Of a stretch of DNA of 64,000 nucleotides, positions 9,074 through 17,790 are shown one piece after another. The stretch lies in the NCBI RefSeq assembly GCF_000711235.1, contig NZ_JOMI01000001.1:310001-374000 (forward strand), in the 5' to 3' direction. The notes below the pieces were generated by a model that saw only the letters and a program-made list of their open reading frames with translations, was not told where the DNA came from and did no database searches. The translations under genes were made by a program, and so were the position numbers. This DNA is from Prevotella sp. 10(H) (GTDB taxonomy: Bacteria > Bacteroidota > Bacteroidia > Bacteroidales > Dysgonomonadaceae). The number at the start of each line of letters is the position of its first letter. Position 1 is the stretch's first letter.

Positions 9074-9739
9074 ATGATAAAACAGGATACACTCGATTTT
9101 CTCAGTGCACTCAGCGAAAACAACTACCGTGAATGGTTCCTCGAAAATAAAAAGTGGTACGACCGCGCCCGTGCCGATTTTGAAAAACTGGTAGGCGAAG
9201 TGATACAGGCTATCGCTACTTTCGATTCTGAGATAGGCTTGCTGCAACCGAAAAAATGTATTTTCCGCATCTACAGGGATGTACGCTTTTCGCCTGACAA
9301 GTCACCGTATAAAACGCACTTCGGCGCAGTGATGCGGCACCACGGATTGGATAAGACATCGGGTTATTACCTGCATATTTCGCCTGAAGAGAGTTTTGTG
9401 TCCTGCGGCCATTATATGCTTATGCCCGACCAGCTGAAGAAAGTGAGAAGAGGCATATATGAAGATTTCGAGCATTTTCAGGAGATAATCGGCGAAAAAC
9501 ATTTCAAGAAAGAAATCGGCGACCTGTTCAGGGATGAAGACGCTCTGCAGCGTGTACCTAACGGTTTCGATAAAAATCATCCGGCAGCGGAATATCTCAA
9601 GTTGAAACATTTCTATGCTTACAAGCCGCTTCCTGAGGATAAATTATTTAGTGACGCGCTTGTTCCTTATATTAGGGATATGTATAAACTGATGCAGCCG
9701 TTGAGCAATTTTCTTAACGATTTGCTATTGGAAGATTAA
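9074..9739 (+). CDS. DUF2461 (TIGR02453) family protein
   Basis: 221 residues, the usual family size. Diagnostic segments are TLDFLSALSENNYREWFLENKKWYD at the N-terminus, IYRDVRFSPDKSPYKTHFGA near residue 68, and GYYLHISPEESFVSCGHY. Cytoplasmic. Biochemical function is unknown for the family, which is widespread in bacteria. It is the last gene of the three-gene rightward run. No strong terminator is seen; repeat debris follows. Confidence 0.9.
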   Translation: MIKQDTLDFLSALSENNYREWFLENKKWYDRARADFEKLVGEVIQAIATFDSEIGLLQPKKCIFRIYRDVRFSPDKSPYKTHFGAVMRHHGLDKTSGYYLHISPEESFVSCGHYMLMPDQLKKVRRGIYEDFEHFQEIIGEKHFKKEIGDLFRDEDALQRVPNGFDKNHPAAEYLKLKHFYAYKPLPEDKLFSDALVPYIRDMYKLMQPLSNFLNDLLLED

Positions 9740-9751
9740 ATAAATATTATT

Positions 9752-9868
9752 TTCTCGCAAAGGCTCAGAGACGCGAAGAAATGCATTTATTTAAACACGG
9801 AGTAAAAGGAGTCGCACGGAGTTTTTATTTCAAACTAAGTTGCCTCTGCGCCTTTGCGAGAGTCCACA
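9752..9868. repeat. Decayed dispersed repeat debris
   Basis: Contains TTCTCGCAAAGGCTC, ACACGGAGTAAAAGG, GTCGCACGGAG and TGCGCCTTTGCGAGAG. These pieces match those at 6300-6510, with the CGCAAAG motif present in opposite orientations at the two ends. Confidence 0.55.
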
Positions 9869-9886
9869 TTATTAAATTATTAAAAC

Positions 9887-11038
9887 TTATTCAGCCGGAG
9901 ACAACAGAAGCTGGTGCACACTTTGCTGTTCTTTTGCATCAGCTTTAGGCAAGGGCTGCGCAGTCCAGTGGCGCCGCGATTCGTAGTTGATTTTCGAACC
10001 GCTCCACAGGTCGTTTTTGAACTCGTATAAGTAACCGTCTTCATCAATCATATACGATTTATCGCCTATAACGACTTCGCCCAGATAGCCCGACAGCTTT
10101 TTCCTCATTTCGCGGAAGTATTTCGAATCGGTATTTATATAAGCATCGGCTTTGTCGAACATCGGAGGAAAGATCACCCTGTTAGGGCTCACAATGCCGT
10201 ATTTGCCATCGAGTTCGCTCACAGCTATGCTGTCGCCCTCATAGAGGTAACCGATTTTGTCATATATCACCGGCACTACCTCTTTACCCTCGCGGTTGAT
10301 AAAGCCTTCCTTAAATCCTAGATATGCGCGTGTAGACGACGCACCGTTGAAAGGGGCTATCTTTTTATATTTCGGCGGCACTATTTCGGTTCCGTTACGG
10401 TCTATCAGCCCCCACTTACCGTCGAGGCGCACGCAGGCCACATCGCCGTCGAATAGGCGTACAAATTCGTATTTTGGTTCTATGACAACATTATCCCTGT
10501 TGTCCGTATATCCCCATTTGTAGTCTACACGTACAGGTATCAGCATATTGTCCTCTACTCTGTCTATGCTTTCGCCGAAATCGTAGTCATAGCCGCCGGG
10601 AAGTATGAAAAAGTTTCCCCACGAATCTTCTATTTTGTTAACCAGCAATTTGCCGTCCATATCTTTTCCTAGCCTTACCTTATCGTTCGATACATTATTC
10701 ATAACGATAAATATCTTCCGCGACCGTTCGAAAACCAGCTCGAAGTAATTCTTTTTATAATCTACTTTTCCCCTGCGTGAGATATAATGCACATATCCCG
10801 AATCGGTCAGGCAATACATATTCAGCGAATCGGCGCCTGCAAATTCGATCTTCACAAGGTCTATTTCATTGTTGCGGATATTGAATGCGCGTGTAATGTA
10901 ATTTTCTTTATTCACATATGTGCCGTTGAGCGACTGCAACGAGCCTAACTCTCCAAAAACATATTTTTTGTGAGAAATACAGGACTGCATCAGGGCAATA
11001 GAGCATAGCAAAGCTGCGGTAAATATAAGTTTTTTCAT
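9887..11038 (-). CDS. WG-repeat lipoprotein
   Basis: 383 residues. A lipoprotein signal (LLCSIALMQSC) puts the acylated Cys at residue 20. Residues about 170-300 hold WG (Trp-Gly beta-leaf) repeats: YKWGYTDNRDNVVIEPKY, then GKWGLIDRNGTEIVPPKY, then a degenerate GKYGIVS unit. Such repeats form small beta modules thought to mediate protein contacts. The N-terminal 150 residues are not recognised. Probably anchored in the outer membrane. It is downstream of, and likely co-transcribed with, another lipoprotein gene 39 bp away. Confidence 0.88.
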   Translation of the reverse strand: MKKLIFTAALLCSIALMQSCISHKKYVFGELGSLQSLNGTYVNKENYITRAFNIRNNEIDLVKIEFAGADSLNMYCLTDSGYVHYISRRGKVDYKKNYFELVFERSRKIFIVMNNVSNDKVRLGKDMDGKLLVNKIEDSWGNFFILPGGYDYDFGESIDRVEDNMLIPVRVDYKWGYTDNRDNVVIEPKYEFVRLFDGDVACVRLDGKWGLIDRNGTEIVPPKYKKIAPFNGASSTRAYLGFKEGFINREGKEVVPVIYDKIGYLYEGDSIAVSELDGKYGIVSPNRVIFPPMFDKADAYINTDSKYFREMRKKLSGYLGEVVIGDKSYMIDEDGYLYEFKNDLWSGSKINYESRRHWTAQPLPKADAKEQQSVHQLLLSPAE

Positions 11039-11077
11039 GTTTTTCCGCTTCTGGTTTCCGGTATATTTTAAGATACA

Positions 11078-11734
11078 CTAGTGTTTCAAAGTATTGTCGG
11101 CAGAAAGTATCGCTTTTATCTTTGGGCCGGCTTCTGCATCTTTATAGTCCGCAATATAATCATTTTTCATTTTATGACCAACAAATTTCGAATAACAACT
11201 ATCCGCAGATATAACATATACGCTCGCTCCATACTCCGATCGTGACGACGGCTGGTTGAAAACCACAATCTCATCCGAATCGTAGCGTGCGCCGAATGCA
11301 CAGTCGCTAAACAGGGCGCTGCTACCCTCCATACGCGCGACAAAATGTATAGCATTATCTTTCACCCGATAAGCATACAATCCCAGCATAGGATAATACG
11401 GCAAGGCGATGATAATGGCGGATTTCGTTGCGGCCAGCCATGTAGCAGAAAGCTTTCCGTCGCTGCCTATATAATATAATGAATTGCCGAATTCCATATT
11501 CCAGTATTCGTCGAGGGTGATCACACTTTCCAAGTCGTTGTGATTGACAAAGAGGCGGCACTTTTGCAGTACTTGGTCATAGTCTACCTGTAGTATGATG
11601 CGGTTTCCGTTAATGATAGTGTCGGCCAGCTGACGGCTGTCTATAGCTGCGGCATAGTTATCTTGCATGGTGTTTTGGCGTCCTGTGCAGGCGGTAAATA
11701 ATAAAATTGCCAGTATAGTTGTGAAATTTCTCAT
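11078..11734 (-). CDS. Lipoprotein of unknown function
   Basis: 218 residues. The N-terminus TTILAILLFTACTG is a lipobox with Cys at residue 16. The mature part is predicted beta-rich and contains VITLDEYWNMEFGNSLYYIG near residue 80 and IIIALPYYPMLGLYAY near 128. No catalytic motif is seen. It forms a leftward pair with the WG-repeat lipoprotein. A Bacteroidetes-specific envelope protein is the best description. Confidence 0.75.
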   Translation of the reverse strand: MRNFTTILAILLFTACTGRQNTMQDNYAAAIDSRQLADTIINGNRIILQVDYDQVLQKCRLFVNHNDLESVITLDEYWNMEFGNSLYYIGSDGKLSATWLAATKSAIIIALPYYPMLGLYAYRVKDNAIHFVARMEGSSALFSDCAFGARYDSDEIVVFNQPSSRSEYGASVYVISADSCYSKFVGHKMKNDYIADYKDAEAGPKIKAILSADNTLKH

Positions 11735-12276
11735 AATTGTCTCTCTTTAATATATGAGTGTAGTTAAACATGTGTTTTCGCATAGTTTTTGTGTATCAGA
11801 CTGAATTTCATAGTTGTTACGTGAAGATAATGTTTTTTTTACACATTGGGAAATTTGAATGTTAAAATTTTAGTTTTCTACTATTTTTTTATATTTCTAC
11901 AATGGAAAATTACAAACGTTCATTTTATTAATAAAAAAAATTGCTTAAACTCAATAATCTAATATTGAACCATTCACTTTAACAATAATAATTCGAAAAA
12001 ATTTTTATTACCTATATAAAAATTAAGACAAAATACTCATGGAACCAGTATATTATGTATAATCCTTATTTATATTCAATCTAAATATAATTCAAAAATA
12101 AACTATTATGGTTTAATATTTTATTTATTCATAAATTTAGTGTAATTTTGAACTAATAAGTAATATAAATATTTAACAAAGGCAATAAACCTTTCATCAA
12201 AATTAAAATCAATTATCTATAGGGTACGGAGCAAACTCTGAAAAATTAAATTATCAATATATAAAATACACTAAAC
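11735..12276. other. AT-rich intergenic region without recognisable genes
   Basis: About 540 bp of very AT-rich DNA between the leftward lipoprotein pair and the rightward replication cassette. It presumably carries promoters in both directions. I see no coding sequence, hairpin or repeat that I would defend. Confidence 0.55.
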
Positions 12277-12609
12277 ATGGGGGCATTAAAAATTGACTGC
12301 TATTGCGACGAACAGCAAATGGAAAATATCCTGAAACGCATTGTTTGCCATTTGAACGATGCAAGTGTGAATGAAGTCAGCGACTTCGACGATATGATAG
12401 GGAATGTGCGTGTCTGCATCGAATTCGAAACCCATATGGACACCGTACAGATAAAGTTTTCGGAAGTTCTCGACAGTGATTGGAATATTTTATTCGAAGA
12501 TTCGGCCGTACTCACTTCACGCCTCAAACCCTTGCTGAAAGAGCATAATCGCAATCACCGCGAAGCGTTTGCACAGGCGCACCACATAATCGGCGACCGA
12601 CGATTTTAA
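12277..12609 (+). CDS. Small protein of the replication cassette, unknown function
   Basis: 110 residues, acidic, no signal peptide. It opens a rightward cassette with phage-type replication genes (next gene 35 bp away). Predicted alpha/beta: a first helix with DEQQMENILKRIVCHLND, a strand VRVCIEFETHMDTVQIKFSE, and a basic C-terminus HNRNHREAFAQAHHII. No motif is recognised. Function is inferred only from position. Confidence 0.65.
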   Translation: MGALKIDCYCDEQQMENILKRIVCHLNDASVNEVSDFDDMIGNVRVCIEFETHMDTVQIKFSEVLDSDWNILFEDSAVLTSRLKPLLKEHNRNHREAFAQAHHIIGDRRF

Positions 12610-12644
12610 ATTTCTCATTGTCAACTATTAATTATTAATTGTAA

Positions 12645-13301
12645 ATGTCTTACATACATCTCATAAATGCCGCTTGGGAGCTGAGAGAACAAGGTATTAT
12701 TTCGGCGCACGAGCACGATCTGTACAACTATCTTTTGCATAGGTGTAACAGGCTCAACTGGAAAAATCCTTTTAATCAATCCACGGAGGTTGTATGTGCT
12801 GTTTTGGGAATCAACCGAAATGCACTGACCAATCGCAGAAACCGGCTATTGCAGGCAGGGCTTATAACCTTCAAGGAGGGAGTTGCCAAAGGCAGGCCTG
12901 CCGAATATACTATCAACGGTATCGAAAACGATACACTCGGCGATACTCTGACCAATACGCTCACCGAGGCAGTTGCAGTGACACTTATACCTGCACTCCC
13001 CTATACCATTAATAAAGACAAGAAAAGACATGACCAGACAAGACAAAAAGAGAAACCTGCCGGCACTTGTTCTTTTTCTAAACCACTGGTAAAAGAAGTT
13101 ATCGATTACTGCCGCCAGCGACGCAACAGCATAGATGCCTGTGCATTCTACGACTTTTACGAATCGAAAGGCTGGATGATAGGCCGCAACAAGATGCGCG
13201 ACTGGCGGGCTGCCGTAAGGACTTGGGAAAAGAAAACGGATGCAGAACTAAACCACGGATCGGCTAAGCATGACAACAGCAGGCGGTATGAAGAGTTTTG
13301 A
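12645..13301 (+). CDS. Phage/plasmid-type replication initiation protein (winged helix plus DnaT/DnaD-like tail)
   Basis: 218 residues. Residues 1-90 form a winged-helix domain typical of phage replication proteins: TEVVCAVLGINRNALTNRRN as recognition helices, then LLQAGLITFKEGVAKGRPAEY as the wing. A linker follows, then a C-terminal domain of about 60 residues ending with FYESKGWMIGRNKMRDW, the signature seen in replisome organisers that recruit helicase loaders. The downstream DnaC-like gene overlaps its 3' end, which fits this role. Cytoplasmic, DNA-binding. Confidence 0.8.
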   Translation: MSYIHLINAAWELREQGIISAHEHDLYNYLLHRCNRLNWKNPFNQSTEVVCAVLGINRNALTNRRNRLLQAGLITFKEGVAKGRPAEYTINGIENDTLGDTLTNTLTEAVAVTLIPALPYTINKDKKRHDQTRQKEKPAGTCSFSKPLVKEVIDYCRQRRNSIDACAFYDFYESKGWMIGRNKMRDWRAAVRTWEKKTDAELNHGSAKHDNSRRYEEF

Positions 13302-13872
13302 AGATATCGCCGTGGAGATGAGGCGCTTGCAAATGCCTCTCCCGGTAGAAAGAATCGAAATAAAAGTACCCGGTGCGCGGGAGTGGCTAAGCGAAGCATT
13401 CAACTACTTCTTGCGGGTAGAGAAACGTGAAATGCAGTGGCTGCCCGAATACGATAAAGTGGCAGACTGGCTGACGGATAACAAGGGTAAAGGCATTTTC
13501 CTCTATGGAAACTGCGGACGGGGCAAGAGCATCCTCTGCCGCTACGTGCTGCCTGCTATCCTGCTCGGGTGCTGCCGCCGCGTGGCATCGGTATACGATA
13601 CGTACGGCATGAACAGCAATATCGACCATGTATTGTCGAAGCATATAATCAGCCTCGACGATGTAGGCACCGAAGAGGTGAGCAACATCTACGGCAACAA
13701 GCGCCTTGCCTTTGCCGAGATAATGGACGCCGCCGAAAAGTATAGTAAACTGATGATTGTATCTACCAACCTTTCGGTAGACGATATCCGCAAACGCTAT
13801 GGCGACCGTGTGCTCGACCGCATAAAGTCGACGACTGTGCGGGTACTGTTTGAGGGGGAAAGCCTAAGATAA
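13270..13872 (+). CDS. DnaC-like helicase-loader ATPase
   Basis: 200 residues. A P-loop AAA+ ATPase of the DnaC/IstB type: Walker A GNCGRGKS (residues 80-87), Walker B IISLDDVG (127-133), sensor 1 STN near 166 and an Arg-finger region GDRVLDRI near 178. It overlaps the replication-protein gene; an alternative ATG at 13288 still overlaps by 14 bp, so translation is probably coupled. It would load the replicative helicase at an origin bound by the upstream protein. No IS21 transposase is present, so an IstB role is unlikely. Confidence 0.88.
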   Translation: MTTAGGMKSFEDIAVEMRRLQMPLPVERIEIKVPGAREWLSEAFNYFLRVEKREMQWLPEYDKVADWLTDNKGKGIFLYGNCGRGKSILCRYVLPAILLGCCRRVASVYDTYGMNSNIDHVLSKHIISLDDVGTEEVSNIYGNKRLAFAEIMDAAEKYSKLMIVSTNLSVDDIRKRYGDRVLDRIKSTTVRVLFEGESLR

Positions 13873-13966
13873 TTGACAGTAGACAATTGATAGTGCACAG
13901 CGAAACTAGTAATTAACAATATCGCAAAATGTAACTCGTAACTAGTAACTCGTAACTCAAAAATAA
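13873..13966. repeat. Oligonucleotide-repeat spacer
   Basis: The spacer is built of short repeated words, including AATTGACAGTAGACAATTGA and then GTAACTCGTAACTAGTAACT. Spacers of this low-complexity style recur in the other phage-derived block of the window, between 53.3 and 58.6 kb. Confidence 0.55.
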
Positions 13967-13973
13967 AAATAAC

Positions 13974-14582
13974 ATGAAATTAGGTAACAGCAACGGAAAC
14001 AACACAGGTAAAAAGTATTTCATCCGCGGGCGCGACGATCAGAAGGAACCCAAGCCCGAGAACCGCAGAAAAGCTGACAAGTTCAATGAATGGTTTGCCT
14101 GCAACCAGCAAAAGCTGGCCAACTTCCTGATTGGGAAATACTCGTACGACGAAGATGTATTTTACAATACATTCATGCGCATCAGCGAAAAGATTTTATA
14201 CACAGGCATGTCGATAAGCGACTATAAGGCATACTTTCACCGCTCCTACTTCACCAATTATATACAGGACAGCGAAAAGGAAAGCCGTTACATCGCCATG
14301 CCTGCATACAGCAATCTTGAGGCTCACCACAGCAACCCTTACGAAAAGGAACGCATGCAGGCACAGTTGGAGTCGGACATTTTCGACTATGTATATCATC
14401 GCTACGAGCTGCGCGAATTCGAACTATTTAAGATGTATATCAGCCTGAAGCCTGCGATCAATTATCATACCCTGGCCGACATCACCAAGATACAGGCGCA
14501 TAATATACAGCGCATCGTTTCTAAAATACTGACCGATATACGGGGGAATAAGGTACTGGTGAACAGGTACAGGGATATATAA
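13974..14582 (+). CDS. Sigma-factor-like protein of phage type
   Basis: 202 residues, basic N-terminus, no signal peptide. The middle part (NFLIGKYSYDEDVFYNTFMR then SDYKAYFHRSYFTNYIQDSE) resembles region 2 of sigma-70-like proteins. The C-terminal part (ELFKMYISLKPAINYHTLADITKIQAHNIQRIVSKIL) resembles a region-4 HTH. Such proteins occur in Bacteroidetes phages and elements and may act as late-gene sigma factors. This is inference from sequence layout. It belongs to the rightward replication cassette. Confidence 0.6.
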   Translation: MKLGNSNGNNTGKKYFIRGRDDQKEPKPENRRKADKFNEWFACNQQKLANFLIGKYSYDEDVFYNTFMRISEKILYTGMSISDYKAYFHRSYFTNYIQDSEKESRYIAMPAYSNLEAHHSNPYEKERMQAQLESDIFDYVYHRYELREFELFKMYISLKPAINYHTLADITKIQAHNIQRIVSKILTDIRGNKVLVNRYRDI

Positions 14583-14601
14583 CACATTAAACACGAATGC
14601 T

Positions 14602-14754
14602 ATGTACATAATCAGGGAAATAATAATAACAGGTATCACCCGCCTGCGCGTAAACCTCGAAACGAACGACATCGAAGTTATCCGCAGCGAATGCGCCCGC
14701 ACCTATAAAGTAGCTAAAAGCAGGGTGAAATTCGTATACGACGAAAAGGAATAA
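14602..14754 (+). CDS. Small basic protein, 50 residues
   Basis: The ATG at 14602 lies 19 bp after the sigma-like gene and the ORF ends in TAA at 14754. The product has alternating strands and basic residues (ITRLRVNLETNDIEVIR; YKVAKSRVKFVYDEKE). It is on the cassette strand with matching codon use and is followed by a strong terminator hairpin. Unknown function. Confidence 0.55.
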   Translation: MYIIREIIITGITRLRVNLETNDIEVIRSECARTYKVAKSRVKFVYDEKE

Positions 14755-14760
14755 AAAAAT

Positions 14761-14795
14761 AAAGGTTTTAGACTGATACCAGCGCTAAAACCTTT
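14761..14795. terminator. Bidirectional terminator hairpin between convergent genes
   Basis: A perfect 11-bp stem, AAAGGTTTTAG/CTAAAACCTTT, closes the rightward cassette just after the 50-residue gene. Its A-rich left flank would also give a U-tract for the leftward 52-residue gene. Confidence 0.75.
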
Positions 14796-14891
14796 ATCTG
14801 ATTACTGAATTTTTAACTAGTCCGGCCGCAACCGGGAAATAAAATCAAAATGAACAAGATTTTGACTCATTTTTTATGTTTTGTGTTTGTT

Positions 14892-15050
14892 TTAGTTGCT
14901 TAAGGCCCTCAATTCCTTTGACATAACTTCCAGTTCTTCGAGCAACATATCCATGTCTTCTTCTGACATAAATTTGTGTGCATCTTCGAACCGCTTTCTG
15001 GCCATGTGAATTTCGTTAATCAGTTCTTCATGTCGGCTCATAGCTGTCAT
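14892..15050 (-). CDS. Small helical acidic protein, 52 residues
   Basis: The frame runs from the ATG at 15050 to the TAA at 14892. The product is a single amphipathic helical stretch rich in Glu and Met (LINEIHMARKRFEDAHKF; MDMLLEELEVMSKELRAL), probably a short coiled coil. It points towards the replication cassette and shares the hairpin terminator with it. Such small proteins are common in mobile elements. Function unknown. Confidence 0.55.
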   Translation of the reverse strand: MTAMSRHEELINEIHMARKRFEDAHKFMSEEDMDMLLEELEVMSKELRALSN

Positions 15051-15709
15051 TTTTTGTTAATAATTCGGGTTAGCACCTGCAATAAAAAGCAAAAATAGCC
15101 TCAATTGCAATGTAAAGTTAGCAAAATTTGCTAAGTCAACATTACAAATATACATATTTTTTAATATGTTTTTTAGCATATTTTTATTAACAAACTAATA
15201 ATCAGCACATTTAAAAAGGTGTTAGCTTATCCTATTATACTATATTCGTCAATAGATAACCAAGGATAAAGAAGGCAAAAACGGTATTTATCTCCAAAAT
15301 CATTTAAATGAAAAAAAATTACACATTGTAATTCGTTTAGTTCGAGGATATTAAAAAATAATTAAAAAATAATTTAAATATCTGAAAACTTTTTCATTTC
15401 AGAAATGTTTATTATCTTGACGACGAATATCAGAATTAAATTGGTGCAAACATTATTTCTCAGAAAAGTAATATTTGCCGATTATATACACACAATAATA
15501 AATGAGAGTTGAACTTGATCTGTCGCCCGGAGATGGACTTGTCCTTATACCGGTTGTACACTTCACAAAGACATATATACTTGCTGAAAAGGATATATTA
15601 GGAATGCGTTCTTAATATGTCCATCGAAGGCTTGTTGTAATTTTTATAACAGGAAGCTGAATTAAAAAGCAGACTTTTCAACCTTTTGATAGATAGCACA
15701 AAAACTTTT

Positions 15710-15757
15710 GCTCCGTATCCTCTAAATAATTTTATGAAAGGATACGGAGCCTTTTAT
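15710..15757 (+). terminator. Terminator-like hairpin in the long intergenic region
   Basis: A perfect 11-bp stem, GCTCCGTATCC/GGATACGGAGC, with a 19-nt loop, followed by CTTTTAT. No annotated gene ends just upstream, so it may end an unannotated small transcript. Confidence 0.55.
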
Positions 15758-15767
15758 GATATAAAGT

Positions 15768-15807
15768 GAGAGGCCACTTCCATCCCGGGAGCGGCCTCTC
15801 TGTGTTT
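15768..15807 (+). terminator. Second strong hairpin
   Basis: GAGAGGCC pairs with GGCCTCTC around a GC-rich 17-nt loop, followed by TGTGTTTT. It lies directly after the preceding hairpin, giving a tandem terminator-like arrangement. Confidence 0.5.
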
Positions 15808-16493
15808 TGAAGAGATTTTTGAGTAATTTAGAGTAATGTATTGTAACAATTAGAACACAAATAAACTTTTATTATATCGTTTTTATATTAACCTAAAAAA
15901 TTAAATCTTTATGTAGATTGTATTTGTATTGACGGATGCGCCGGGCTATTATTCCCACTTTACATCTATATTATTATCCGAAGACCTGACTTACTATAAC
16001 CATTACAAATTATATCCGGCGCTTCCATCAACATACTTACTACAATATTATACTACCGTCAAGTTTAAGAAACAGGAAAAATGAAACTAACCTTAACAAA
16101 CCCGCAGGAAATCTTATCACATACTACGTATTCCTGTTTCATTTTTTTACACCTTAGCTGATAACCTCACATCTTTATTTACTTTTATCCCAAACCTTAT
16201 TTTTACTTTTAACTACATTTCCTAATCACATAACAAAGGTCGCTCAAAACATAAGGCAAAAAAAGCCCTGTAAGACGGTAATAATGTCCTAAAATTCCTT
16301 TTTTGCATAAAAGCGATTAAAATGCAGACATGTAACATGTTCTGTTTTTCGGGTCATCTGTTCTGATATTCCTTTCATTAACTTTCTTGATAAAAAAGTT
16401 ACAAAAAGATCAAGGCAAAATGAAGAACAAGCCGATAGATGCGTTAGTAAAAATATTTCACTACCTTAACACACAAAACCGAAGCTATAAACT

Positions 16494-17786
16494 ATGAAGA
16501 TTATTCTCCACTACATATTATTATTTTTCACACTCCTATGTTGTAGTCCTGCAATGGCACAGTCGGCACGAAAAACCCCACCCTATATATCTGTGAATGA
16601 AACATTGCAAGGCACAACAACACTCAACGCTATGGTTTCCCAAAACGAAACCATATATGCAAATATAATATGGGTGGACGATACCCTGCGATACTTCAAC
16701 TATGCCAATATGCTGGAACCGTACGAAATCCCCATACGTAAAGGCAAGCACACTATACGGCTCAGAAATAATGCTTTCGAAATACTGCTGAAAGATTTCG
16801 AGATAAGTGATATGATGCGGACAAATCTCACAATATTTCCACGACGGATTACAAAAGATAAATCCCTGTATACCCGCAAACCGTCGAAGCTGAAAGACGA
16901 AGAGGTGCAGGCAATGATTCCCTTCCTCAGCGTAGTATACGCATCCGGCTTTGAAGATATACTCACCTATAAAGGGAAACGCTATACAAACTCTACCTGC
17001 GAATTATTCATACCCGAAGCAGACGACAGCATCACTATCACCCCCAAAGGCAAAGCGCCCTATACCGTAGCTTTACGAAAGGGTATGGTCTACCATATGT
17101 CTGACGGCACTTATAAGCCGATAGAGGATATCCCGCGCATATTGAGGACATTGACTCTCTCGCGGATTAGGTCGCCACAATTATATAATGACAGATATGT
17201 ACAGAAAATCCCGTACTACAATACCTATAATCCGAGTAGTGTACGATTGAGAATATCTTCATTCTACCAAAAATGGAATACCACTCCGCAATACATTATG
17301 CTGATAGACAAAACCGGAAATAATTCACAGGTATTCAGAGGCGACCAGACAATACAGGCATATCTACCCGAGGGAGAAACCAAGGGAATGTTCGATATAT
17401 ATTTTCTTTTTGGCGACCGTTCTCTGTATAAAGAGGCGGTGACAATAGAAGCAGGCAAAGAAAAAACATTGGAGCTTGAAGGTGATGCTAAACGCTTTAC
17501 CGACGAAAAAGAATTTGCCTACATCTTCGATAGGCTGGCACAAGGCAAACGCAAGGTGAAGGTACTCCTGCTGCACAAATCGGGCAATGAGGGAATGGAA
17601 AACATCGTGGTAGAATCTCAGCTTGCAAGAGACATGCAAACAACAAATTACGACGGGGTAGCCATGTTGGAAGTCAACCCAAACAATGTAGACGAAAAGA
17701 TTATCGTACACGACAAACGGGCCGGAGACCTTCAGCAAATGGATTATTTCGGCCAAAAAGAAATCACTATAAAATTCCGCGAATAA
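16494..17786 (+). CDS. Large secreted protein of unknown function
   Basis: 430 residues. The signal peptide (ILHYILLFFTLLCCSPAMAQ) is cleaved after AMAQ. The mature protein is beta-rich and hydrophilic and lacks catalytic signatures I know. It has segments such as SVVYASGFEDILTYKGKRY (about 145) and FDIYFLFGDRSLYKEAVTIE (about 300), the latter resembling an Ig-like or carbohydrate-binding strand pattern. The next gene starts 4 bp later, so the two are almost certainly co-transcribed; its partner is an inactive signal-peptidase-like lipoprotein. Envelope location inferred. Confidence 0.75.
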   Translation: MKIILHYILLFFTLLCCSPAMAQSARKTPPYISVNETLQGTTTLNAMVSQNETIYANIIWVDDTLRYFNYANMLEPYEIPIRKGKHTIRLRNNAFEILLKDFEISDMMRTNLTIFPRRITKDKSLYTRKPSKLKDEEVQAMIPFLSVVYASGFEDILTYKGKRYTNSTCELFIPEADDSITITPKGKAPYTVALRKGMVYHMSDGTYKPIEDIPRILRTLTLSRIRSPQLYNDRYVQKIPYYNTYNPSSVRLRISSFYQKWNTTPQYIMLIDKTGNNSQVFRGDQTIQAYLPEGETKGMFDIYFLFGDRSLYKEAVTIEAGKEKTLELEGDAKRFTDEKEFAYIFDRLAQGKRKVKVLLLHKSGNEGMENIVVESQLARDMQTTNYDGVAMLEVNPNNVDEKIIVHDKRAGDLQQMDYFGQKEITIKFRE

Positions 17787-17790
17787 TAAT

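Larger units (their letters stand above)
15051..16493. other. Long intergenic region with hairpins and only tiny ORFs
   Basis: About 1.4 kb without a convincing gene. It contains a possible 37-codon ORF (15502-15615), two strong hairpins near 15.7-15.8 kb listed separately, an inverted pair GAAACAGGAA/TTCCTGTTTC spanning 16067-16140 around a 26-codon ORF, and a minus-strand copy of the GTAACTTTTTTATC hairpin repeat (16382-16417). It may encode non-coding RNA or be decayed mobile DNA. Confidence 0.45.

Noticed and set aside
12222-12240. TACGGAGC-like similarity between 12222 and the hairpin at 15740, as possible element ends
   Set aside because: Only 8 bp match and there is no consistent orientation or target duplication.
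13270-13872. IstB helper of an IS21-type transposon
   Set aside because: No IstA transposase or terminal repeats nearby; the replication-protein neighbour fits a helicase loader better.
15502-15615. 37-codon ORF as a gene
   Set aside because: No promoter, coding bias or homologue is evident; kept only as a note in the intergenic entry.
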